The notes under the pieces are model-generated. The model searched no databases, had not been told where the DNA came from, and worked only from the letters and a program-made list of their open reading frames with translations. Both the position numbers and the translations under genes were made by a program. From Erysipelotrichaceae bacterium (GTDB lineage Bacteria > Bacillota_I > Bacilli_A > Erysipelotrichales > Erysipelotrichaceae), in contig DMBB01000315.1 in assembly GCA_003446295.1 (NCBI GenBank), positions 1 to 6,554 of the forward strand: a DNA stretch of 6,554 nt. The letters run 5' to 3'. Positions within the stretch are counted from its first letter, which is position 1; each line of letters begins with the position of its first letter. Shown in pieces: positions 1 to 5,599 of the stretch.

Positions 1-686
1 ATGACCTTGTTCTTGACATAGCCGTCCTTGTATACGGCACCGCAAATTGCGATCGCAATGTCGTGCGGGCCGATCCACGGTGCAGGTTTGCCTGTCATAT
101 AGATGGCAATGACGCCGGGATAAGCGTTGTCCCATGTATCTCCCAGGATCTGCTTGTCAAGTTCGCCGCCGCCTTCACCGACAGCCATTGTACCCAGGGC
201 ACCGTATCTTGTGTGTGAGTCGGAACCGAGGATCATCTTGCCGCAGCCTGCGGACATTTCTCTCATGTACTGGTGGATGACTGCTACATGCGGAGGAACG
301 AAGATTCCGCCGTATTTCTTGGCAGCTGTCAGACCGAACATATGGTCGTCTTCATTGATCGTACCGCCGACTGCATTGAGTGAATTATGGCAGCATGTCA
401 GTGTGTACGGGATCGGGAATGTGTCCATTCCGGAAGCTCTCGCTGTCTGGATGATACCGACATATGTGATATCGTGTGATGTCAGTTCATCGAATTTGAT
501 GCTCAGGTGATCCATTGTTTCATTCTGATTGTGTGCTTTCAGAATGCTGTAGGCGATGGTGCCTTTTCTGGCTTCTTCTTTGTCTGCTTTGATTCCGCAG
601 AGCTGTTCGACCTTGCCGGCTTCACTTTCCGGAACGATCTCATTGCCTTTTACCAGATAAATTCCTTCATCGTATAACTTGATCAT
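1..686 (-). CDS. Aconitase-superfamily hydratase (YbhJ-like), N-terminal part
   Basis: This is the first 228 codons of a gene that runs off the left edge. It starts at ATG 686-684 behind a strong AGGAGGAG site (690-697), spacing about 3-5 nt. The translation begins [20 protein letters not shown]. It carries aconitase-family landmarks: an HQ pair in AVIHQY (about residues 135-140), the GSDSHT signature (154-159) and a glycine-rich [11 protein letters not shown] stretch (165-175). It also has a following [21 protein letters not shown] segment, matching the order in aconitase domain 1. Family members are [4Fe-4S] enzymes that dehydrate and rehydrate hydroxy-acids in the cytoplasm. The residues that would bind the cluster lie outside the window. 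The sequence resembles the uncharacterised aconitase-like YbhJ/'hydratase' group more than citrate-cycle AcnA/AcnB, so the substrate is unknown. It follows a LysR gene on the same strand but has its own upstream signals. Superfamily call is firm; the exact enzyme is not. Confidence 0.88.
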   Translation of the reverse strand, partial: MIKLYDEGIYLVKGNEIVPESEAGKVEQLCGIKADKEEARKGTIAYSILKAHNQNETMDHLSIKFDELTSHDITYVGIIQTARASGMDTFPIPYTLTCCHNSLNAVGGTINEDDHMFGLTAAKKYGGIFVPPHVAVIHQYMREMSAGCGKMILGSDSHTRYGALGTMAVGEGGGELDKQILGDTWDNAYPGVIAIYMTGKPAPWIGPHDIAIAICGAVYKDGYVKNKV

Positions 687-717
687 ATTCTCCTCCTGAT
701 CTCCTTTTGACAACTAT

Positions 718-746
718 AATGTAATCCCTTTCATTCATAGATACAA
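718..746 (-). promoter_or_regulatory. Candidate promoter of the aconitase-like hydratase gene
   Basis: Reading the minus strand, TTGTAT (746-741) and TACATT (723-718) are separated by 17 nt. That would put the transcription start near 711, about 25 nt before the ATG. The -10 matches consensus at 4 of 6 positions and the -35 at 3 of 6. This is a weak promoter of the kind that usually needs an activator, which fits the LysR-type dyad just upstream. Confidence 0.4.
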
Positions 747-754
747 ATACATGT

Positions 755-775
755 ATTTTATGTTATGCATAAAAT
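755..775. promoter_or_regulatory. Candidate LysR-type operator (dyad with T-N11-A)
   Basis: An 8-bp inverted repeat, ATTTTATG and CATAAAAT, is separated by 5 nt and centred at 765. It contains the LysR-family T-N11-A pattern (T759, A771). A perfect palindrome, AAATACATGTATTT, lies next to it at 745-758 and overlaps the candidate -35 box. With a start near 711 the two sites centre around -54 and -41. This resembles the recognition-site plus activation-site arrangement of LysR-regulated promoters. The LysR protein encoded at 827-1756 is the obvious candidate to bind here. The dyads are seen directly; their role is inferred. Confidence 0.5.
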
Positions 776-796
776 TTTTCTATGACCTGCAGGATC

Positions 797-822
797 AAAA
801 AAAGACAGGCAGCAGCCTGTCT
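797..822 (-). terminator. Intrinsic terminator of the LysR gene
   Basis: The stem AGACAGGC/GCCTGTCT has 8 perfect pairs around a 4-nt loop. On the minus strand it is followed by a run of seven T (A-run 797-803 on plus). It lies 4 nt past the LysR stop codon. It isolates the LysR transcript from the downstream hydratase gene. Confidence 0.93.
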
Positions 823-826
823 GAGA

Positions 827-1756
827 TCAGTGATTTTTGTCAAATTCTTCCTTTAATAAATCGATCAGAAAGCGTGCGGAACGGCTGAGATATGCGCCTT
901 TGCGGTAGACAGCACGCACATCCCACATGTCCTCAGAGCCGGTGTATCTGTAGCAGGGGATCTCGCCTGTACCGCCCAGAGGAATGACGGCACGCTCGGA
1001 GATGATCGTTGCCCCGAGTCCTTCTTTTGCCAGCTGTACGGCAGTGATGCCGGAAGTGACGATCGTTGTGTCCTCGGGACTGATCCCTGCTTCCTGCAGG
1101 ATGCGTTCCGCATATCTGCGGATATACTGTCCGTCCGTCATCAGGATGAAGGGGACATTCCGCATTCTGCGCAGATCGACCTTTGGCAGCTGATGTTCAT
1201 TGCCTTTTTCCAGGATCATGTCTTTTGTGATCAGATCTCGTCCGGCAACCAGATACAGGTGTTCACGGCAGATCAGCTCCGTGTCAAAGTGTTCAGGCAG
1301 GTCTCCCGGATCGCCCGGCAGGATGGCGATATCGATATTGCCGCTCTCCAGGTCACGTATGATCTGAACGGAACGTGTCTCTTTCAGCCTGAGATTGACC
1401 TTGGGGAAGGAACGGCGGAACTTTTCCAGTACCCTCGGCAGCATGTATCCTGCACGTTCGGTCGGGATGCCCAGATCGATCTCACCGGCTTCCTCATTGA
1501 GAATATCTTCGAATTCTTTCCGGAGGTTGTCATTGATCTCAAGGATCTGTCTGGCTGATTCGATATACCGCTTCCCGGCATATGTCAGTGTGACAGGTGA
1601 ATGGGAACGGTCAAACAGCCTGACGCCGAGATCTTCTTCCACCTTGGATATGACATAGCTCAGGGATGGCTGTGAGATATACAGTTTTTTGGCTGCGGCA
1701 GTCACGCTTCCGCATTCCGCCACCGCGATCATATATTTCAGTTCTTTAAAGTCCAT
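827..1756 (-). CDS. LysR-family transcriptional regulator
   Basis: A full-length 309-residue LysR-type regulator, the normal length for the family. The N-terminal winged helix-turn-helix spans about residues 3-62, with the recognition region SVTAAAKKLYISQPSLSYVI (17-36) and the typical VRLFDR turn (45-50). A linker helix follows (about 63-90), then the periplasmic-binding-protein-like effector domain (about 91-300), which senses a small molecule. The start is ATG 1756-1754, with AGGAG six bases upstream. It has its own extended -10 promoter and its own terminator, so it is monocistronic. Its position just upstream of the aconitase-like gene, with a LysR-type dyad in front of that gene, suggests it controls the hydratase; LysR control of aconitase genes is known, for example CcpC in Bacillus. 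The effector cannot be read from sequence. Confidence 0.95.
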   Translation of the reverse strand: MDFKELKYMIAVAECGSVTAAAKKLYISQPSLSYVISKVEEDLGVRLFDRSHSPVTLTYAGKRYIESARQILEINDNLRKEFEDILNEEAGEIDLGIPTERAGYMLPRVLEKFRRSFPKVNLRLKETRSVQIIRDLESGNIDIAILPGDPGDLPEHFDTELICREHLYLVAGRDLITKDMILEKGNEHQLPKVDLRRMRNVPFILMTDGQYIRRYAERILQEAGISPEDTTIVTSGITAVQLAKEGLGATIISERAVIPLGGTGEIPCYRYTGSEDMWDVRAVYRKGAYLSRSARFLIDLLKEEFDKNH

Positions 1757-1780
1757 GACGTTCTCCTGTATTTACTCAGA

Positions 1781-1789
1781 ATTATAGCA
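1781..1789 (-). promoter_or_regulatory. Extended -10 promoter of the LysR gene
   Basis: On the minus strand, TGCTATAAT is a perfect extended -10 element (TGn plus TATAAT at 1786-1781). It lies 24 nt before the LysR ATG and would start transcription near 1774, leaving a short leader with the AGGAG site. No good -35 box is visible 16-18 nt upstream, which extended -10 promoters tolerate. An imperfect dyad with TGCC/GGCA arms (1790-1807) sits where the -35 would be and could be an autoregulatory site, but this is weak. Confidence 0.7.
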
Positions 1790-1854
1790 TTGCCTGCGGT
1801 TTCCGGCATATCCGCAAAGCCAATGCACGGACATTTACAGAATCAGTCATACAG

Positions 1855-1881
1855 AAAAAAACGATGAAGAAGATCATCGTT
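1855..1881 (-). terminator. Intrinsic terminator of the apbE-rhodanese-gntR unit
   Basis: The stem AACGATGA/TCATCGTT has 8 perfect pairs around a 6-nt loop. On the minus strand it is followed by seven T (A-run 1855-1861 on plus). It lies 11 nt after the GntR stop codon and marks the end of the minus-strand operon. Confidence 0.92.
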
Positions 1882-1892
1882 CTGCTGTTTCG

Positions 1893-2561
1893 TTATTCGA
1901 TATCAGAGGCTTTGGGGATCGCCAGCAGGGTGACGCGCAATGACTCGGATATGTGGTATGACATGATCGTAGACAGAGCATCCTGGTCGCCGGACAGGAT
2001 CGCTTCGATCATCTGCAGATGCTCATTGTGCGAGCATTCCATACGCCGGGGATCCTGCAGGGAAATACTGCGGAACCGCTGGCACAGGGTGCCGTTGCGC
2101 CGGTAGAAATGAATGAGCAGCTCATTATCACTGAGTTCTGCGATCTGATTATGAAAACGGGTCGAGACCTGAAGATAGCGGGCGGAATCCTTTGAATTGT
2201 AGGCTTCAATGAATTCTTCCCGGATATTCCGGAACCATTCTTTCTCCTGTTCACCCAGATTTTTGAAGCCGTAATGGATACTTCCGTTCTGTACGAGCGC
2301 TTCCACCTGGTACATATTCCGGACATCTTTTTCCGTAAAGATGCGGACCGCAACGCCCTTGTTTGCCTCTCCTGATACCAGACCGTCTGCTTCAAGCAGA
2401 CGGATCGCTTCTCTGACCGGCGAGCGGCTGATGTTCAGTTCGCTGCAGATCTGCTGTTCTGAAAGGTGGGTGCCTCCCGGATAATACCCGCTGAGGATGC
2501 GTTCTTTCAGAATCTCATAAACCTGTTCACGGATCGTTCCCTGGATCTTGATATTTGTCAT
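1893..2561 (-). CDS. GntR-family regulator, FadR/FCD subfamily
   Basis: A 222-residue regulator of the GntR family. Residues about 8-74 are the winged helix-turn-helix, including LSEQQICSELNISRSPVREA (33-52) and a wing GEANKGVAVR. Residues about 80-212 form an all-helical FCD ligand domain. FCD domains usually bind a metal through Asp-x3-His plus two later His. His137, His181 and His203 are present here, but the Asp position four residues before His137 is Ser133. Ligands of this subfamily are commonly small organic acids; the ligand here is unknown. The gene starts 18 nt after the stop of the rhodanese-like gene and is followed by a terminator, so it is probably the last gene of that operon. 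Its ribosome site is weak (GGGAAG about 9 nt upstream). The perfect palindrome at 4497-4518 is its most likely operator, which would make it autoregulatory. Confidence 0.93.
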   Translation of the reverse strand: MTNIKIQGTIREQVYEILKERILSGYYPGGTHLSEQQICSELNISRSPVREAIRLLEADGLVSGEANKGVAVRIFTEKDVRNMYQVEALVQNGSIHYGFKNLGEQEKEWFRNIREEFIEAYNSKDSARYLQVSTRFHNQIAELSDNELLIHFYRRNGTLCQRFRSISLQDPRRMECSHNEHLQMIEAILSGDQDALSTIMSYHISESLRVTLLAIPKASDIE

Positions 2562-2579
2562 AGCATTTACTTCCCGTGA

Positions 2580-3257
2580 TTATTCTAATATATGCATATC
2601 TCCCCAGTCAAAAGACAATGACGCACGGAAAGCCTGTATCGGCTCAATATAATGCCTGTGGTCTTTCAGATCCCTGTAAGCAGCAGTATCTCCGATCCCG
2701 TTGGTGAATGTGCCGGCATTGTATAGCCTTGCCGGATCATAGCCGTACTGGATGAGCAGGTTGATCATATAAGCTGCTTCGACCCCGGCTGTCGACATGA
2801 AGACAATGTCCTGATCCTGCGGAAAGATCTCGTTCAGGATCGTTTCGCTTTCTTCATAATTCGGAAAGAATGTACCGACTCCGCCGAGATATGTCTCCTT
2901 GTTTTCGGTATCTTTCTGCATGGTAAACAGGACATTCTCCTGTTTCTGCCAGGATACGATCACATCGTAGAAGGGCAGGTTCACAAAACCGGCGATCCCG
3001 CCTTCGGAATATACCTGGTCGGCTGAACGCAGATCAAAATAACGGACACCTTCCAGAAACAGATAATCATCGATATTCAGAGCGCTGAGCGGCGAATCGG
3101 CAGCGACGGCTGATTCCGGGACAGGCTTCACAGGCAGTTCTGTGATCGGAACAACTGAAGGTTCCGGGACGGGTGTTTCAGCGGACTGCTGCGGTTGGGC
3201 AGGCGCACTGCATCCGGTCAGGATGAGCATGCATATCATCAGGATCATATGTTTCAT
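2580..3257 (-). CDS. Rhodanese-fold lipoprotein with degenerate active site
   Basis: A 225-residue secreted lipoprotein. The signal peptide ends in lipobox LTGC with Cys16, followed by a Pro/Glu-rich tether (about 20-55). Residues about 60-190 match the rhodanese layout: FDLR (74-77), GGIAGFVNLPF (86-96), IVFM then the active-site loop (151-160), and a C-terminal GYDPARLYN segment (172-180). The loop reads STAGVE (155-160) where active rhodaneses have CxxGxR. The catalytic Cys is therefore Ser155 and the anion-binding Arg is Glu160, so sulfurtransferase activity is not expected. It is a clear paralogue of the rhodanese lipoprotein at 5600-6295: shared YEES, FP.D..I.FM, MN.L, GYD and YN blocks in the same order. 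Its ATG overlaps the apbE stop by 4 nt (ATGA), indicating translational coupling, with AGAGGT (3264-3269) as ribosome site. A binding or scaffold role is my inference. Confidence 0.85.
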   Translation of the reverse strand: MKHMILMICMLILTGCSAPAQPQQSAETPVPEPSVVPITELPVKPVPESAVAADSPLSALNIDDYLFLEGVRYFDLRSADQVYSEGGIAGFVNLPFYDVIVSWQKQENVLFTMQKDTENKETYLGGVGTFFPNYEESETILNEIFPQDQDIVFMSTAGVEAAYMINLLIQYGYDPARLYNAGTFTNGIGDTAAYRDLKDHRHYIEPIQAFRASLSFDWGDMHILE

Positions 3258-4450
3258 GGCAGTACCTCTGTTTGAATGATATTTTCTGACACAGATGCTT
3301 CGATGATCTGTGTTCTGAATGATTCGGAAGTATACAGGATGCCCTGTTCTTCGGCTGTCTGAACAAACCAGGACCAGGAGATATCCGTATCGAAATAGTC
3401 TGAAACGGTTCTGATCAGTTCCAGACGCTCTTCATTCGTTGAACAGTTGAAGAGTGCTGTTGTCAGAACATCCGCTGCCAGACCGCCCCGGTCAGTCATG
3501 ACCGTGTTGGTCCGGATGTAATTGTTCGGGTATCCGGTGTCCGGATCCAGGATATGATGTCTGATCACACTGTTATCACCCTTCAGAATGAAATAACTGC
3601 TGTCATCACCGCTGGTTGACACCAGGCCGGTGCTGTTGATGGCAAAGTCATAAAGCGTATAGACTCTCGCATAAGGGTTGCGTGCACCGACATGCCAGGT
3701 ACGGGGCTGATCGTCCGGCGCGTAGGCAGCGATCGAACTGGAGCCTGCATTCAGCAGGAACGGCCTGCCGTACTGCTTCAGTTCATCATAGATCTTCTCG
3801 GAAGCGTATCCTTTGGCCAGTGCGCCTGCATCAATGACAGGGGAGGAACTGCATGACTCGTACGGCATCAGGGTCACTGTCTGTTCTTCATCATCGAAGA
3901 TCAGCACATTGTCAAGATCCTGCGGCTTTACGACACAGCCCAGCGCTTCATTGATCAGAGCGGGATCGGGATCTTCCTGTTCGATGGGGAAGGGGCTGAA
4001 CAGGTCAGCCCAGACATCATACAGGCGTCCGACCGTCAGATTGTATTTCCCGTTCGTCAGGATCGTCAGGTCTCTTCCTGCCCGAAGCGCTTCGTACAGT
4101 TCTGCTTCAACATGGACGGGAGTACCCACGGAATGGTTGATCGTATAAATGCCGGCAATGCCTTCTTCTTCATATGAATGATACCGGTCGAAGAGCTTGC
4201 TGAGATGCTGGACCTTTTCATTGAATACGGGATACAGGAGATCCATATCTTCCTGACTGAGTGTTTCAAGCTTTACAGTCGTATGAAAAACAGGGATGAT
4301 CTCATCTCCGGACTCAATGGCTTCCGCAAACGCATAGACAGGCTGCATGGCAGGAGTCTCTTCGGGAACAGGGGTCTCTTCCGAAAAGGGAGTCTGTCCG
4401 CCCGTACATGAAGCCAGCAGAAAAGCAAGAATAACAAAAAATCGTTTCAT
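3254..4450 (-). CDS. apbE: FAD:protein FMN transferase lipoprotein (ApbE family)
   Basis: A 398-residue ApbE-type flavin transferase anchored outside the membrane. ApbE takes FAD and Mg2+ and attaches FMN by a phosphoester bond to a Thr in exported target proteins. The signal peptide ends in lipobox LASC (Cys15), then a Pro/Glu-rich tether. Family motifs appear in order: IDAGALAKGYA (206-216), LLNAGSSSI (232-240), HHILDPDTGYP (298-308) and AADVLTTALF (325-334), whose Asp and Thr match the Mg2+ site. The usual NxGG segment is NAGSSS here, a variation worth noting. The start is fixed by the signal peptide, yet no Shine-Dalgarno sequence precedes it. The FMN_bind lipoprotein encoded divergently at 4565 is the natural substrate. 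First gene of the minus-strand unit, coupled to the next by an ATGA overlap. Confidence 0.95.
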   Translation of the reverse strand: MKRFFVILAFLLASCTGGQTPFSEETPVPEETPAMQPVYAFAEAIESGDEIIPVFHTTVKLETLSQEDMDLLYPVFNEKVQHLSKLFDRYHSYEEEGIAGIYTINHSVGTPVHVEAELYEALRAGRDLTILTNGKYNLTVGRLYDVWADLFSPFPIEQEDPDPALINEALGCVVKPQDLDNVLIFDDEEQTVTLMPYESCSSSPVIDAGALAKGYASEKIYDELKQYGRPFLLNAGSSSIAAYAPDDQPRTWHVGARNPYARVYTLYDFAINSTGLVSTSGDDSSYFILKGDNSVIRHHILDPDTGYPNNYIRTNTVMTDRGGLAADVLTTALFNCSTNEERLELIRTVSDYFDTDISWSWFVQTAEEQGILYTSESFRTQIIEASVSENIIQTEVLP

Positions 4451-4458
4451 ATTAGTAT

Positions 4459-4467
4459 TCTATAACA
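4459..4467 (-). promoter_or_regulatory. Candidate extended -10 promoter of apbE, possibly leaderless
   Basis: On the minus strand, TGTTATAGA (TGn plus TATAGA at 4464-4459) ends only 8 nt before the apbE ATG. The start point would fall within about 2 nt of the ATG. A TTGTCA box at 4477-4472 is not at a usable distance from it. Its 17-nt partner TAATAT (4454-4449) overlaps the start codon itself. Another TATAAT lies at 4543-4538 on this strand without a clear -35. The assignment is tentative. Confidence 0.35.
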
Positions 4468-4496
4468 AATCTGACAAAAAGCATGCCATTGTGGAA

Positions 4497-4518
4497 TGTA
4501 GATTGTATACAATCTACA
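4497..4518. promoter_or_regulatory. Perfect 22-bp palindrome, likely GntR operator
   Basis: Each half reads TGTAGATTGTA towards the centre (4507/4508), with no mismatch. The core ATTGTATACAAT has the GT...AC dyad character typical of FadR/FCD-type GntR sites. It overlaps the -35 region of the plus-strand lipoprotein promoter, so bound protein would block it. It also lies about 45-66 nt upstream of the candidate apbE start. The GntR regulator encoded at 1893-2561, in the apbE operon, is the best candidate to bind it and control both divergent units. The palindrome is directly visible; the binding partner is inferred. Confidence 0.82.
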
Positions 4519-4533
4519 GGAATCGGATATAAT
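4506..4533 (+). promoter_or_regulatory. Promoter of the FMN_bind lipoprotein-rhodanese unit
   Basis: A perfect TATAAT -10 box lies at 4528-4533. The best -35 is TATACA (4506-4511, 4 of 6 matches, 16-nt spacer) inside the palindrome. TTGTAT (4503-4508, 19-nt spacer) is an alternative. Transcription would start near 4540, giving a leader of about 25 nt before the ATG at 4565. The overlap of the -35 with the operator suggests repression. Confidence 0.7.
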
Positions 4534-4564
4534 GTTGATTATAAATAGAAAGTGAGTTTTTGAA

Positions 4565-5584
4565 ATGATCAAGAAAAGAATGACAGCATGTCTGCTTGCA
4601 GTGCTGTTAGCAGGATGCTCTGCCGGTTCAGGCGGAGATCAGGCGGCAGCACCCGCCGGAGTCACAGGTGATTTTTCGGGAACCGCCAAAGGTAACGGGG
4701 GAGATGTAACGATCACTCTGACATTCAAGGATGGCGACCTGACGGGAGTTACTGGCGTCGGCGAAAAAGAAACACAGGGACTCGGCGACAAAGCGATCGA
4801 AACGATGACTCAGGCAATGACTGAGAAGAAATCGATTGATGTTGATTCAGTATCCGGTGCAACGATCACGTCCACAGCAGTGAAAAAGGCAGCCAATGCG
4901 GCTCTGCTGGAAGCAGGCGTTGATCCCACAGCGTTCGGCGGCACAGCTCCGAAAGAAAATACAGGCGGATGTGTGTTTGATGTGAATTCCGTAAACGAAT
5001 GGCTCAACACTTCTGCTGACCTTGGTGAAGGTACGATGGGAAATGCTGTAGCAGTCATCCCGATCAACCATGTCAATGGTCCGCGTGAAGAGACACAGTT
5101 CTACGCATTTGTAAACTTCAAGTATAAAGCAAGAAACTACATTAAATACCAGGTTACATATCTGTCCTGCACATGCCGCAGTGCTGATGTGAACTACTGG
5201 ATGACAGCATATGTTGAACTGACGCTTCCGAAGTCCAAGGACATCAATGATTCCGAAGTCAGATTCCTTTCATTCGACAGGGACTCCCAGGATCATTACA
5301 CAGCTGGCTTCTGGGGTGACTCCAACCCGACACCTGCAGGCGCAACGTATGAAATGTTCAAGGAAGAATACATCCCTTACTTCATCGATAAGAATTACGG
5401 CTATATCCAGACGCTGAGCTTTGTTGAAGACATCGACGCGGCTGAATACGCTGCCGGTGAAGGCCGTGAAGGCTACACACTGGATACACTGTCCGGTTCC
5501 AGTGTTTCTACAAATAACATTATCCGTATGCTGAACGCACTGTTCAAATATCATGCGGAGGATGCATATTTTACAGCTGAATAA
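4565..5584 (+). CDS. FMN_bind-domain lipoprotein with unrecognised C-terminal half
   Basis: A 339-residue lipoprotein with basic start MIKKRM and lipobox LAGC (Cys18). A short Gly/Ala-rich tether follows. Residues about 34-117 form an FMN_bind domain: GTAKGNGGDVTITLTFKDG (39-57), ETQGLGDKA (69-77), and the flavinylation motif DSVSGATITS (94-103). By analogy with NqrC/RnfG, ApbE would attach FMN to Thr102. Residues about 136-339 match no family I can name. They contain Cys136, a CTC pair (Cys202, Cys204), many aromatic residues, and a final DTLSGSSVST segment (307-316) that resembles a degenerate second flavinylation motif. The likely role is a surface-tethered flavin electron carrier. Ribosome site is weak (GTGAG, 8 nt spacing). 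The rhodanese lipoprotein gene follows 15 nt downstream. The FMN_bind call is firm; partners are unknown. Confidence 0.9.
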   Translation: MIKKRMTACLLAVLLAGCSAGSGGDQAAAPAGVTGDFSGTAKGNGGDVTITLTFKDGDLTGVTGVGEKETQGLGDKAIETMTQAMTEKKSIDVDSVSGATITSTAVKKAANAALLEAGVDPTAFGGTAPKENTGGCVFDVNSVNEWLNTSADLGEGTMGNAVAVIPINHVNGPREETQFYAFVNFKYKARNYIKYQVTYLSCTCRSADVNYWMTAYVELTLPKSKDINDSEVRFLSFDRDSQDHYTAGFWGDSNPTPAGATYEMFKEEYIPYFIDKNYGYIQTLSFVEDIDAAEYAAGEGREGYTLDTLSGSSVSTNNIIRMLNALFKYHAEDAYFTAE

Positions 5585-5599
5585 ACAGGAGGAAAGAAA

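Noticed and set aside
127..510. Plus-strand open frame of 127 codons
   Set aside because: It lies antisense inside the aconitase-like gene, which has a strong ribosome site and clear family motifs; this frame has neither.
1193..1558. Plus-strand open frame of 121 codons inside the LysR gene
   Set aside because: It is antisense to a well-supported LysR gene, with no recognisable protein and no proper start region.
3813..4148. Plus-strand open frame of 111 codons inside apbE
   Set aside because: It is antisense shadow coding; the ApbE motifs fall on the opposite strand through the same stretch.
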